Positions 1-8,147 are shown, counted from the stretch's first letter. The stretch: 10,522 bases of DNA from JAQBDA01 sp964525785 (GCA_964525785.1 CAZGIX010000171.1:1-10522); one strand, 5' to 3'. A program made the numbers and translations. The notes: generated from the letters alone by a model not told the origin.

Positions 1-340
1 GTACGCTGTTATTTCATCCCCGAATACCGCCTTCGGCGGTTTAGCCGAATCTCGGGACGACATCTTTACATGTGAAGTCAATCCGTGTTGATGGTTCTCC
101 CGGCTTACTGTTCTACGATCCTATTTCCTGAGAAGTAGGTAGAGGCCTCTTGAAATAGATCACATGGTGACGTGTATCAAGATCGGCACAGCTGACCATC
201 TCCCACCCATACGTTAATATTAGGACCAACCGACAGGCGCCACCCTTCGCGGCCAAAACGGACAATACATCCAATATGCATTCTCTCCCGTAAATGAAAG
301 TAGGTGAACCTTCTCCATCTTTATTGGTAAGGAGCAGCAT
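1..340. other. Non-coding 5' flank of the cupredoxin gene
   Basis: I see no credible gene here; the short minus-strand open frames have no recognisable motif. The stretch holds a small GC-rich hairpin near its left edge (26-40), a 10-bp perfect palindrome AGAGGCCTCT at 141-150, and the Shine-Dalgarno site of the next gene at 329-334. TTGAAA at 150-155 resembles a -35 box, but I found no convincing -10 box at the right distance, so I do not call a promoter. The left part may be the 3' flank of a gene outside the window. Confidence 0.5.
19..56. other. Small two-layer hairpin
   Basis: ACCGCC (26-31) and GGCGGT (35-40) form a perfect 6-bp stem with a TTC loop. An outer pairing CCCGA (19-23) with TCGGG (52-56) can enclose it. 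There is no T-tract on either side, so it is not a clear intrinsic terminator. It could be the 3' end structure of an upstream transcript. Confidence 0.35.
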
Positions 341-784
341 ATGTCCAACCCAGATCGGTCCTCTAGAAAACGCCTCATTTTTTCGACGATCCTTTTGATC
401 ACACTGGCAACTTTCTTATCAACTGGTTATGGTATTGCTCTTGCTACCCAGTCAGTCCTACTTCATCTACCGCTCATACTTCAACATGCGGGCACGAATT
501 CCACTCCCACTCCAACCGTCACCGTAGAGCCCGGAAAAGTTTTGATTGTCGATTTTGCTTTTCAACCAGCCGAAATCACCGTCCATGTTGGCGAGAAAGT
601 CGAGTGGGAAAACACTGGCCAAATGAACCACACTGCCACCAGCGATACAGGCGTATGGGACAGCGGTGTACTTGCTACCGACCAAAAATTCTCGTTCACT
701 TTTACCTCTGTGGGTGATTATCCTTATCACTGCTTGCTCCATCCTAGTATGACCGGGATCATTCACGTGGTGCCGAATCCATAG
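341..784 (+). CDS. Secreted or membrane-anchored cupredoxin (plastocyanin/azurin-like type 1 copper protein)
   Basis: A 147-residue blue-copper protein, probably a small electron carrier outside the cytoplasmic membrane. Residues 1-11 are basic (RSSRKR), and about 12-35 form a hydrophobic signal or anchor segment. LPLIL at 43-47 and a Thr/Pro linker at 54-60 follow, a combination common in Chloroflexota exported proteins. The cupredoxin domain spans about 63-145. Visible type 1 copper ligands are His97 (NHTAT), Cys131, His134 and Met137, in the order C-x2-H-x2-M, matching the YHCxLHPxM motif of bacterial cupredoxins. AAGGAG at 329-334, six bases before the ATG, fixes the start. It stands alone and converges with the minus-strand gene downstream. 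Its G+C is lower than that of the large regulator gene (43% and 55% by hand count in 541-600 and 601-660). The redox partner is unknown. Confidence 0.9.
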   Translation: MSNPDRSSRKRLIFSTILLITLATFLSTGYGIALATQSVLLHLPLILQHAGTNSTPTPTVTVEPGKVLIVDFAFQPAEITVHVGEKVEWENTGQMNHTATSDTGVWDSGVLATDQKFSFTFTSVGDYPYHCLLHPSMTGIIHVVPNP

Positions 785-972
785 ATTTGCTTCTTTGGAT
801 ATTTCTAAGCACACATGCTATTGGCATACCCGCGGGCTGCCCCGTATGTTTGGAGGAAGTTTTGGGCAAAGACCGGATGGTGGGTATTGCCTATGTATTT
901 AGGTGAGAGTCGAAGAACGAGCGCCGGAAGTGTGGGGGTTGGACAAGCAGGTAGTGCCGTGGGGAAAGCTGG
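785..972. other. Convergent intergenic spacer
   Basis: This separates the stop codons of the cupredoxin (+) and the YbjT-like gene (-). It contains the short self-complementary CCCGCGGG at 829-836 but no stem followed by a T-tract on either strand, so I see no obvious intrinsic terminator. An open plus-strand frame crosses it into the 3' end of the opposing gene, without a ribosome site or recognisable motif. Confidence 0.5.
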
Positions 973-2433
973 TCAGCCCGGACCCTCGACTATTGCGGAT
1001 TTCGCCCTTATCGCCAAGCGACGGATCAACCCGCTGAAGATCATACCGTGGATTGGATAAAGCCCATACCAGTAAACCCATCCCCACGCGCCCTTGGGGG
1101 CAAAGAACGCTGTCTGAACCAGCAGAGTACTGCCATCCTGCAGAGGCATTGATTGGAACTGCAGCCAGGCAAGGCCGGGCAGCTTCATCTCCGCCCGTAA
1201 GCGTAACAAGCGATCTGGCTCCACCGCTTCCACGCGCCAGAAATCCAGAGCGTCGCCAACGCGTACTTCAACCGGGTGGCGGCGACCACGGCGCATGCCC
1301 ACACCGCCCACCATATGGTCTATTAAGCCGCGCACCTGCCAGATCCAATTTCTAAATAACCAGCCAGTATCACCGCCCAAGGAGCTAAAGGCGTTGAAGA
1401 CGGCCGGTGGGGTAGACTGAACGACCAGCTGGCGGCGCTCCAATGTGATGCCTTCATGAGTAGTAAGAATGACCGGTGGAATGTTCCCTTGAGTGGTCAC
1501 CAGCGCATCACTCCAGGCAGTTTCGACTGCACCGGCTTCCAGGCGTGCAAGGGCAGCCTTCACGGCGGTCTTGTAGTCCATCAGTTCGATTTGTGGGAAA
1601 AGCTGGCGAGCCAGATCGTCACGTACGATGACTTCGTGACTCATACCCTCGATCAACGGCTGAGCGATGGCCCTGGGTATAGGCATAAATGGGTGCATCC
1701 AATACCAGGAAAGCTGAGGGAGGATCACGGGAGCAGCAATCAGCCAGCGTTTCAAGCCACGCACTTCAGCGTAACGGGTTATCATGTCAGCATAAGTCAG
1801 CACATCTGATCCGCCGATTTCGATTGTACGCCCCTGGCTTGCCGGAGCATCCAGGGCATTGGTCAGGTAATCGAGTACGTTGCGGATCGAGATCGGCTGA
1901 ACGCGGTTGTAGAACCACCGTGGGCCGATTAAAATGGGCAGCCGTTCTGTCAGGTAGCGCACCATCTCAAAGGAAAGCGATCCCGAACCAACAATGATAG
2001 CGGCGCGGAACTCGGTAACTGGCACCCCGGCTAGGCGCAGGGCATCGCCGGTTTGTTGACGAGAGCGCAAGTGTTCCGAGAGTTGTTGGTTCGAATCACC
2101 CAGGCCGCCTAAGTAGATGATGCGGCTGACATTGGCTTCTCGGGCGGCAAAGCCGAAGGCGCGTGCCGCCACTAGATCGCGGACGTGGTAATTATGCCCA
2201 CCGCCCATACTGTGGACCAGGTAGTAAGTCACATCAATCCCCTGCAAAGCTGCTGGTAGCGTAGTTGAATCGAGCACGTCGGCTACAACCACTTCTACCT
2301 TGTCGCTCCAGTTACGACCTTGCAGACGCGCAGGATCGCGCACCATACAACGAACGGTATGGCCTTGTTCCAACAGGCGAGGGACGAGCCGCCCGCCGAC
2401 ATAGCCGGTTGCACCAGTGACGAGGATATTCAT
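973..2433 (-). CDS. YbjT-like atypical SDR, NAD(P)-binding Rossmann domain plus DUF2867
   Basis: About 486 residues, close to the roughly 475 of E. coli YbjT, which it resembles along its whole length. The N-terminal Rossmann fold starts immediately with the dinucleotide-binding motif TGATGYVGG (residues 6-14). Family landmarks follow: YLVHSMGGG, the HLRSRQQTGDALR helix, PVTEFRAAIIVGSGS and the PRW motif. The usual SDR Tyr-x3-Lys pair is absent, placing it among the atypical NmrA-like members. From about residue 330 to the end the sequence matches DUF2867, a helix-grip-like domain (TGWLFRNWIWQVRGLIDHMVGG and what follows). The substrate is unknown for the family. I prefer the ATG at 2433 over the in-frame ATG at 2445: the predicted -10 box ends at 2461, leaving almost no leader for the earlier start, and NILVTG is the normal beginning of the fold. 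GGA at 2446-2448 is a weak ribosome site. Confidence 0.88.
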   Translation of the reverse strand: MNILVTGATGYVGGRLVPRLLEQGHTVRCMVRDPARLQGRNWSDKVEVVVADVLDSTTLPAALQGIDVTYYLVHSMGGGHNYHVRDLVAARAFGFAAREANVSRIIYLGGLGDSNQQLSEHLRSRQQTGDALRLAGVPVTEFRAAIIVGSGSLSFEMVRYLTERLPILIGPRWFYNRVQPISIRNVLDYLTNALDAPASQGRTIEIGGSDVLTYADMITRYAEVRGLKRWLIAAPVILPQLSWYWMHPFMPIPRAIAQPLIEGMSHEVIVRDDLARQLFPQIELMDYKTAVKAALARLEAGAVETAWSDALVTTQGNIPPVILTTHEGITLERRQLVVQSTPPAVFNAFSSLGGDTGWLFRNWIWQVRGLIDHMVGGVGMRRGRRHPVEVRVGDALDFWRVEAVEPDRLLRLRAEMKLPGLAWLQFQSMPLQDGSTLLVQTAFFAPKGAWGWVYWYGLYPIHGMIFSGLIRRLAIRAKSAIVEGPG

Positions 2434-2460
2434 AGATAGTCGCATTCCGGACGCGATATG

Positions 2461-2490
2461 AGTATACTACTGGCAGGATGGAGTGACCAA
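2461..2490 (-). promoter_or_regulatory. Candidate sigma70-type promoter for the YbjT-like gene
   Basis: Read on the minus strand, TTGGTC (2490-2485) and TATACT (2466-2461) are separated by 18 bases. The -10 box matches the consensus at five of six positions. Transcription would begin near 2454, about 20 bases before the ATG at 2433, which supports that start over 2445. Confidence 0.5.
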
Positions 2491-2641
2491 GAGAACAAAA
2501 TTACTACGTTGAAATCAGCGTCCTGATCGTAGAAGGCAACTATATCGGCGACAATCGATCGAAAGCAACTTGTGCCGCTGATCCGCACGCGCCCCTTCCG
2601 CCCACATAACACACGCACTTGGACCAGAAATTGGCTTACAA

Positions 2642-2661
2642 GTGTGGCATTGTCACCACAC
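2642..2661. promoter_or_regulatory. Inverted repeat, possible operator
   Basis: GTGTGG (2642-2647) and CCACAC (2656-2661) form a perfect 6-bp dyad with an 8-base spacer. ACAAG occurs as a direct repeat just outside each arm (about 2638-2642 and 2664-2668). The dyad lies between the two divergent promoter candidates. No bound protein can be named. Confidence 0.25.
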
Positions 2662-2740
2662 ATACAAGCAATTTCGATCGCCAGGTGGAGCTTTAAAACT
2701 CACCCAACATGTTTATTACAGACACAAAGCAAACCGCCTA

Positions 2741-2769
2741 TTGATTCCCTGATCGCATTCTGCTATAAA
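2741..2769 (+). promoter_or_regulatory. Candidate sigma70-type promoter for the SARP-STAND regulator
   Basis: TTGATT (2741-2746) and TATAAA (2764-2769) are separated by exactly 17 bases. Transcription would start near 2776, leaving a short leader of about 24 bases that contains AGGAAGG at 2788-2794, five bases before the ATG at 2800. A second TATAAG at 2771 offers an alternative -10 box. Confidence 0.55.
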
Positions 2770-2799
2770 CTATAAGAGTGATCCAGCAGGAAGGTTGGC

Positions 2800-5700
2800 A
2801 TGGACACAACGGTGGAGATCTTCACCCTGGGCGGGGTGCGCATACTACGTGGTGGAGAGCTGGTTACAGGGTTCACTACCCGAAAAGCGGAAGCTCTTCT
2901 TATTTATATTGCCAGCACGCGCCGGCCGCAGCCGCGTGAAGTGCTGGCCGATTTGTTGTGGGACGAGCGGACGCAGAGTCAGGCAATGGCCAACCTTCGA
3001 GTTGTGCTGACCAACCTGCGCCAGGTGCTGGGGGAGAGCATTACCATTAGCCGGGATGAAGTATCCATCAACCCGTCTGCGAAGGTCTGGCTGGATGCGG
3101 TTGAGCTGGAAGACTGCCTGGGAGCGTTACAAAAGCAAGGCAGGTTAAACGCCGCTGCAGCGGATCAGGCTGCGGCAGCCTTGGATCTGTACCGGGGGGA
3201 ATTCCTGGAAGGTTTCAGTGTATTCGACTGCCGGCGGTTTGAAGATTGGCAGGTGTATGAGCGCGAGCGGTTGCACCGGCTGACCGCGGAAGCCCTTCAC
3301 GATCTGGTGGATTATGAAATCGAGCGCAGGGCATATAAGACCGGCATAGCCCACGCCATGCGCCTGCTGGAGTTGGACCCATTGATGGAGACAGCCCACC
3401 GCCAGATGATGACACTGCTTGCCAGCAGCGGGCAGCGAGGCGAAGCCCTGGTCCAGTACCAGACTTGCCGGAAGATCTTGCAGGAGGAATTGGGTATTGA
3501 GCCGGCCGTAGCGACCAAGTCACTCTACGAAAAAATCCGCCAGGACGAGCTGGCCGTTACGGCAGCAGGCGCACAAGTCATCCAGGAGCCTCAAGCAGCT
3601 GCCCAAATCCCGTTCACAGATCTGCCCGAAGGCACGGTCACCTTCCTCTCCACCGATATCGAAGGCTCGACTTTATTGTTGCACCGCCTGCGCGAAGGCT
3701 ATGCCGCCGTTTTAGCCGACCAGCGCCGCATCCTGCGCGAGGCTTTTGCCAATTGGCATGGGCATGAAGTGGAAACGCAGGGGGATGCCTTCTTCGTGGC
3801 TTTCTCGCGCGCCACCCAGGCAGTTTGCGCAGCCGTTGAAGCCCAGCACAAGCTGGCCGGGTATAAATGGCAGGAAGGTGTTGTGGTAGGGGTGCGCATG
3901 GGCATCCACACCGGCGAGCCCTGGAGCGCCGAGGAAGGCTATGTGGGTATGGATGTGCATCGTGCCGCGCGCATCGCCCACGTGGGTCACGGCGGCCAGG
4001 TGCTGCTCTCTGAGACGACCACTGCCCTGGTGCAGGACGAGCTGCCGCCCGGCGTGAGCCTGTGCGATCTGGGCCGCCACCTGCTCAAGGATATCCACCG
4101 CCCCGAGCGCATCTCCCAGCTGGTCATCGAAGGCTTGCCAGCTGAGTTCCCACTCCTGACCTCGCTCGAGGCGCTGGCGCCTGAAGGCAGGCGGCCGCCT
4201 CGCCAGGTGGGCAAATGCCCCTACCGCGGCCTGGCTGCCTTCCAGGAGGCCGATGCGCCTTTCTACTTCGGGCGGGAGACCTTTGTCTCCTCCCTGGAGC
4301 AGGCTATCCGCTCAAAGAAGCTGATGGCGGTGATCGTCGGCTCTTCCGGCTCGGGTAAATCCTCCGCCCTGTTAGCCGGGTTATTACCTCGACTGCGCAA
4401 ATCAGGCGGCTACCAGTTCGTCATCTTCCGCCCCGGCAGCCAGCCCTTCTATGCCCTGGCAGGGGCCATCCTGCCGCTGCTCGAACCCGGACTGAGCAAG
4501 ATCGATCTCCTGGCCGAGACGCGCAAGCTGGCCGAGCGGTTCGCCAGGGGGGAAGTGGGCTTGGCGCAGGTCGTCGATCGCATTCGAGCGGATTCACCTG
4601 AAACCCGGCAGCTCCTCCTGGTCGTCGACCAGTTCGAGGAGCTCTATACCCTGTGCCCGGAGGTAAAACTTCAGAGAGCCTTCATCGACGAGCTGCTGGC
4701 GATCGTTGATGCGGCCAGGACCCTGCGAGATGCTTCATCCGCCATCCTGCTGACCCTGCGCGCCGATTTCATGGGAAAGGCGCTGGCGCACCGTCCGTTT
4801 GCGGATGCCTTGCAGGAAGCCTCCCTGCTCATGGGACCTATGACCCGCCAGGAGCTGCGCATGGCGGTCGAGAAACCTGCCGAGATGCAGGGAGCAGCCT
4901 TCGAGCCGGGTCTGGTGGAGCGCATCCTGGATGATGTTGGTGAGAAGCCCGGCAACCTGCCCCTGCTGGAATTCACCCTCACCCAGCTCTGGGAACGGCA
5001 GACCGACGGTTGGCTGACCCACGCCGATTACGAGGCCATGGACTGCCTGGAAGGAGCATTGTCGGCCTATGCCGACCAGGTGTATGCCGATCTGGATGCC
5101 CATGAGCAAGAACGGGCACACCGCGCCCTGGTGCAGCTGGTGCAGCCTGGGGAGGGCACAGAAGACACCCGCCGCATCGCCACCCGCGAGGAGCTGGGCG
5201 ACGACTCCTGGAGCCTGATCCAGCGCTTGGCTGACCGGCGCCTGGTGGTGACCGGGCGGGACGCTTCCGGTCACGAGATCGCCGAGGTGGTGCACGAAGC
5301 CCTGATCCTTAAATGGGGGCGCTTTCAAGCCTGGATGGACGCCGACCGGGCCTTCCGCCTGTGGGAGGAGCGCCTGCGCGGCAACTTGCGCCAGTGGCAG
5401 CAGAGCGGCCAGGATGAAGGTGCCCTGCTGCATGGCGCTCCCTTGACAGAAGCCGAGGCCTGGCTCAAGTGGCGCCCTCAGGATCTGAGCGAGATCGAAA
5501 GTGAATATATCCAGGCCGGGATTGGCCTGCGTGAGCGCCAGCAGATGGAGCGCGAGCGCCGGCGTCAGCGTACGGTTCTGGCGCTGGCTGCCGGCCTGGT
5601 GCTGGTGGCTATCCTGGGGGTGATTGCCCTCTTCGCCAGCCAGCGGGCCAGCCGGAGCGCACAGGCAGCATTGAATGAAGCTAACACACGCGCAACTGCC

Positions 5701-8067
5701 GAAGCGGTCGCAGTGCAAGAACGCCAGAACGCCCAGTTTGCCAGCACACTGGCCGTTGCCCAGCAGGCTACCGCCCAGGCCAACGCCCAGGCGCGCGCCA
5801 CCGCCCAGGTGGAGGCCGAAGCCCAGCGTGCTGAAGCTGAAGCGCAGCGCAATGAAGCCCGACGACAGGCCAGTATCGGCCTGGCTGCCATGGCGCTACG
5901 CGAGCTCGACACAGGCGGGCAGGATATCGGCGTCTTGCTGGCCCTGGAAGCGCTGGAGAACTACCCCTACACCTGGCAGGCCGAGCAGGCCCTGGGTCAG
6001 GCGATCCTGAAAAGCCGTTTGCGCCTCATTCTCCAACATGATGGAGCCATAGCCTCGGTAAAGTGGTCGCCGGATGGGAAGCGCCTGCTGACTGCCAGCC
6101 TCGACGGGACCGCCAGGGTGTGGGACGCCGCCACCGGGGAGCAGCTCCTCAGGCTGGACCATGAGGGGCAGTTGAAATTTGCGTTCTGGTCGCCGGACGG
6201 CTCTCAAATCCTCACCAATCTGACCGAGCCGGATGCATTGATCATGTGGGATGGGAACACAGGGGAACGATTGTTCAACATCGAAGGCTACACCGGATGG
6301 ATAGCATGGAACGGCGCCGAGTGGTCGCCCGACGGGAATCACCTCGCCATAACCAATGCTTCCGGCACAGCCTGGATTTGGGACGCGCGCACCGGGAAGA
6401 AGCTGCATACATTATCGGGCCACCAAGAATATATTGTCACCCTACGCTGGTCACCCTCCGGCGATCGGCTTCTCACCTCGAGTGCGGATAGAACCGCCAT
6501 CGTATGGGATGCGCAGACTGGCGAGCCCATCTACACCCTGCGCGGCCATAAAAGATATCTTTGGTCAGGCGAGTGGTCTCCTTCCGGTGACCGCATCCTG
6601 ACATCCAGCAGGGACGGCACGGTGAAAGTCTGGGATGCTGCCACCGGTAAAGAGCGGCTCACGATTATCGCTTTCCCGGACGAAAACGATTTAAGGGCAG
6701 CATGGTCGCCGTCGGGTGGGCGCATCCTGGCTGGTCCTATGGGTGGAGCCGGGCCAAAGGTCTTTGACGCCGCCACAGGCGAGGAACAATTCGCTCTCTA
6801 CCCGGGAAATCCATCGATTGAAATGAGATTGATCGCCTGGTCGCCTGCAGGGGACCGCATTCTCACTGCTTTAGGAGATGGTAGCGCCAGCATTTGGGAC
6901 GCGGCCAGCGGTGAGGAGCTTTTCACCTTGCGGGGGCAACGCGGTGAATTTTTGGTGGGATACAGTACGGCAGCATGGTCGCCCGACAGCCAGCGGCTGG
7001 CGACCGGCACCACGGATGGCACCATCATGGTCTGGGATGTCTCGCCGGTGCCCACCCTGGTGGGAGATCAATCTCCAGCCTCGGCTCTTTGGTCTCCCGC
7101 CGGAGATCGAGTGCTGTCTGTTTCGAATCACGGAGCCAGGCTATGGGATCCATCCTCCCTTACCGAGCTCCTGGCGATCAAAACCGAAAAAATATTCGAC
7201 TCGATCCTATATGCGAGCTGGTCCCCCTCCGGCGACCGCTTCGCCCTGGGATTGCATAATGGGAAGGCGACAATATATGAGGCTGCGACCGGCGCCGAAC
7301 TGCTCACCATTACCGCCCCAGGGTCCGGTGGGGAGACAATCCCGACTTGGTCCCCGGATGGCAGCCTGATCGCCGTCGGCGTCGCCTCGGATGGTTCGAT
7401 CCGCATTTGGGATGCGCAGGGCGGTGCAGAAAAAGGACTCCTGTACTCCTATTCGAGCGAAGGCGTTTGGCATGGGGAGGCAGGGAACTACATTAACGTT
7501 CTGGAATGGTCGCCGTCTGGGGATAAGATCCTTTCATCAGCCTGGTCAGGTATCTGGAGAACAAATGACCCCTTGAGGGTGTGGGATGTGACCACGGGGA
7601 AAATGTTGTTTTCCACTAAAACAACGGATGTGATAGCAGCCTCATGGTCTCCCGATGGTAAGCGCATCGCCACCTACAGTTTCCAAGGAACAGGGGATAT
7701 CTGGGATGCGGGGACCGGCGAAAATCTGTTGGAGTTCAGCGGGCACACAGGACAGGTCACGGGATTGACCTGGTCTCCTTCAGGGGACCGCATTGCCAGC
7801 AGCGGAGCCGATGGGATGGTGCTCGTCAGGGATGCGCACAGCGGGTCGGAGGTGCTGCGCTACCTCATCGGGGCGGTGGTTGACAGCGTCGACTGGTCGC
7901 CGGATGGGAGCAAGCTCCTGGTCTCTTATGCAGGCAAGATCGTCATCCTGCCGGTCTGGAATACGGCCCAGGAATTGATAGATTACGCTCACGCATGTTG
8001 CGCTGTGCGAGAGCTATCGCCCGAAGATCGCTCCTTGTACGGGTTGCCGCCGGCAGATAGCGATTGA
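2800..8067 (+). CDS. Giant membrane-bound SARP/BTAD - class III cyclase-like - nSTAND ATPase - WD40 regulator
   Basis: A 1755-residue signalling protein, probably a transcriptional regulator. Modules in order: OmpR-type winged helix (about 1-95, SARP style, AMANLRVVLTNLRQVLG at 62-78); BTAD helical domain (about 96-252, ending LGIEP...LYEKIRQDEL); class III nucleotide-cyclase domain (about 276-450) with metal Asp286 (TDIEGST) and Asp329 (QGDAFF); nSTAND NTPase (about 472-900) with Walker A GSSGSGKS (514-521), Walker B LLLVVDQFEE (605-614) and RADFMG (654-659); one membrane segment (about 926-946) after the basic ERERRRQR; an Ala/Gln/Glu-rich helical linker (about 948-1070); 15 WD40 units (about 1079-1720); and a tail, RELSPEDRSLYGL, common to WD40 STAND proteins. 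In STAND proteins the repeats sense a signal and the ATPase switches the N-terminal effector. AGGAAGG at 2788-2794 supports the start. The frame is intact. Modules are certain; the signal, target genes and cyclase activity are unknown. Confidence 0.93.
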   Translation: MDTTVEIFTLGGVRILRGGELVTGFTTRKAEALLIYIASTRRPQPREVLADLLWDERTQSQAMANLRVVLTNLRQVLGESITISRDEVSINPSAKVWLDAVELEDCLGALQKQGRLNAAAADQAAAALDLYRGEFLEGFSVFDCRRFEDWQVYERERLHRLTAEALHDLVDYEIERRAYKTGIAHAMRLLELDPLMETAHRQMMTLLASSGQRGEALVQYQTCRKILQEELGIEPAVATKSLYEKIRQDELAVTAAGAQVIQEPQAAAQIPFTDLPEGTVTFLSTDIEGSTLLLHRLREGYAAVLADQRRILREAFANWHGHEVETQGDAFFVAFSRATQAVCAAVEAQHKLAGYKWQEGVVVGVRMGIHTGEPWSAEEGYVGMDVHRAARIAHVGHGGQVLLSETTTALVQDELPPGVSLCDLGRHLLKDIHRPERISQLVIEGLPAEFPLLTSLEALAPEGRRPPRQVGKCPYRGLAAFQEADAPFYFGRETFVSSLEQAIRSKKLMAVIVGSSGSGKSSALLAGLLPRLRKSGGYQFVIFRPGSQPFYALAGAILPLLEPGLSKIDLLAETRKLAERFARGEVGLAQVVDRIRADSPETRQLLLVVDQFEELYTLCPEVKLQRAFIDELLAIVDAARTLRDASSAILLTLRADFMGKALAHRPFADALQEASLLMGPMTRQELRMAVEKPAEMQGAAFEPGLVERILDDVGEKPGNLPLLEFTLTQLWERQTDGWLTHADYEAMDCLEGALSAYADQVYADLDAHEQERAHRALVQLVQPGEGTEDTRRIATREELGDDSWSLIQRLADRRLVVTGRDASGHEIAEVVHEALILKWGRFQAWMDADRAFRLWEERLRGNLRQWQQSGQDEGALLHGAPLTEAEAWLKWRPQDLSEIESEYIQAGIGLRERQQMERERRRQRTVLALAAGLVLVAILGVIALFASQRASRSAQAALNEANTRATAEAVAVQERQNAQFASTLAVAQQATAQANAQARATAQVEAEAQRAEAEAQRNEARRQASIGLAAMALRELDTGGQDIGVLLALEALENYPYTWQAEQALGQAILKSRLRLILQHDGAIASVKWSPDGKRLLTASLDGTARVWDAATGEQLLRLDHEGQLKFAFWSPDGSQILTNLTEPDALIMWDGNTGERLFNIEGYTGWIAWNGAEWSPDGNHLAITNASGTAWIWDARTGKKLHTLSGHQEYIVTLRWSPSGDRLLTSSADRTAIVWDAQTGEPIYTLRGHKRYLWSGEWSPSGDRILTSSRDGTVKVWDAATGKERLTIIAFPDENDLRAAWSPSGGRILAGPMGGAGPKVFDAATGEEQFALYPGNPSIEMRLIAWSPAGDRILTALGDGSASIWDAASGEELFTLRGQRGEFLVGYSTAAWSPDSQRLATGTTDGTIMVWDVSPVPTLVGDQSPASALWSPAGDRVLSVSNHGARLWDPSSLTELLAIKTEKIFDSILYASWSPSGDRFALGLHNGKATIYEAATGAELLTITAPGSGGETIPTWSPDGSLIAVGVASDGSIRIWDAQGGAEKGLLYSYSSEGVWHGEAGNYINVLEWSPSGDKILSSAWSGIWRTNDPLRVWDVTTGKMLFSTKTTDVIAASWSPDGKRIATYSFQGTGDIWDAGTGENLLEFSGHTGQVTGLTWSPSGDRIASSGADGMVLVRDAHSGSEVLRYLIGAVVDSVDWSPDGSKLLVSYAGKIVILPVWNTAQELIDYAHACCAVRELSPEDRSLYGLPPADSD
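6034..7959 (+). repeat. 15 tandem WD40 units in the regulator's C-terminal half
   Basis: The encoded segment repeats the core W-S-P-x-G-x-R-h-L, followed about 20 residues later by h-W-D-A-x-T-G. I count 15 WSP cores, the first Trp at residue 1089 and the last at 1699, giving a mean period of 43.6 residues, normal for WD40. Several units share long runs (WSPSGDRIL..., VWDAATG...), showing recent internal duplication. Units 6, 9, 10 and 14 have a degenerate WD dipeptide. Fifteen units fit two propellers, for example seven plus eight blades. Confidence 0.9.
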
Positions 8068-8099
8068 ACTCGTCCCCCAAGGGGCGGGAGTTAGAGGAC

Positions 8100-8147
8100 G
8101 AAATCGAGTGTTTTCGGGAGCATCCGCCTCCGAAAACACTCGATTTC
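8100..8147. terminator. Perfect 18-bp stem-loop, probable transcription terminator
   Basis: GAAATCGAGTGTTTTCGG (8100-8117) is the exact reverse complement of 8130-8147, with a 12-base loop, starting 33 bases after the regulator's stop codon. The right arm is followed by ATTAACGTTTTAATTT, which is T-rich but not a clean T-tract. Smaller pairings just upstream (CCCC/GGGG at 8074-8084, CGTCC/GGACG at 8071-8100) may compete with it. A small mobile palindrome is the alternative reading. Confidence 0.5.

Larger units (their letters stand above)
2434..2799. other. Divergent intergenic region between the YbjT-like gene and the SARP-STAND regulator
   Basis: This holds oppositely directed promoter candidates (2461-2490 minus, 2741-2769 plus), a GTGTGG/CCACAC dyad at 2642-2661 and the regulator's ribosome site AGGAAGG at 2788-2794. 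A 77-codon minus-strand open frame lies here but shows no motif and overlaps the promoter of the minus gene. I see no RNA gene. Autoregulation by the adjacent regulator is possible, but its candidate heptamer AACGATC does not occur here as an exact copy. Confidence 0.5.

Noticed and set aside
141..150. Palindrome AGAGGCCTCT upstream of the cupredoxin
   Set aside because: Ten bases, single copy, about 190 bases before the gene and not paired with a promoter I can support.
815..1060. Plus-strand 81-codon frame between the cupredoxin and the 3' end of the YbjT-like gene
   Set aside because: No ribosome site or motif, and its 3' part is antisense to the well-supported DUF2867 coding sequence.
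2430..2663. Minus-strand 77-codon frame in the divergent intergenic region
   Set aside because: It covers the -35/-10 boxes of the minus gene and the first codons of that gene, and its protein has no recognisable feature.
4735..5718. Long minus-strand open frame (327 codons) inside the regulator gene
   Set aside because: It lies antisense to the nSTAND and cyclase-to-membrane coding region, has low-complexity His/Gln/Leu-rich content with no domain, and is explained by the codon bias of the GC-rich sense gene.
2800..8067. Reading the STAND protein as an anti-phage (Avs-like) defence gene
   Set aside because: The N-terminal effector is a SARP DNA-binding module with a cyclase-like domain rather than a nuclease, protease or membrane-disrupting domain, and no other defence gene is nearby.
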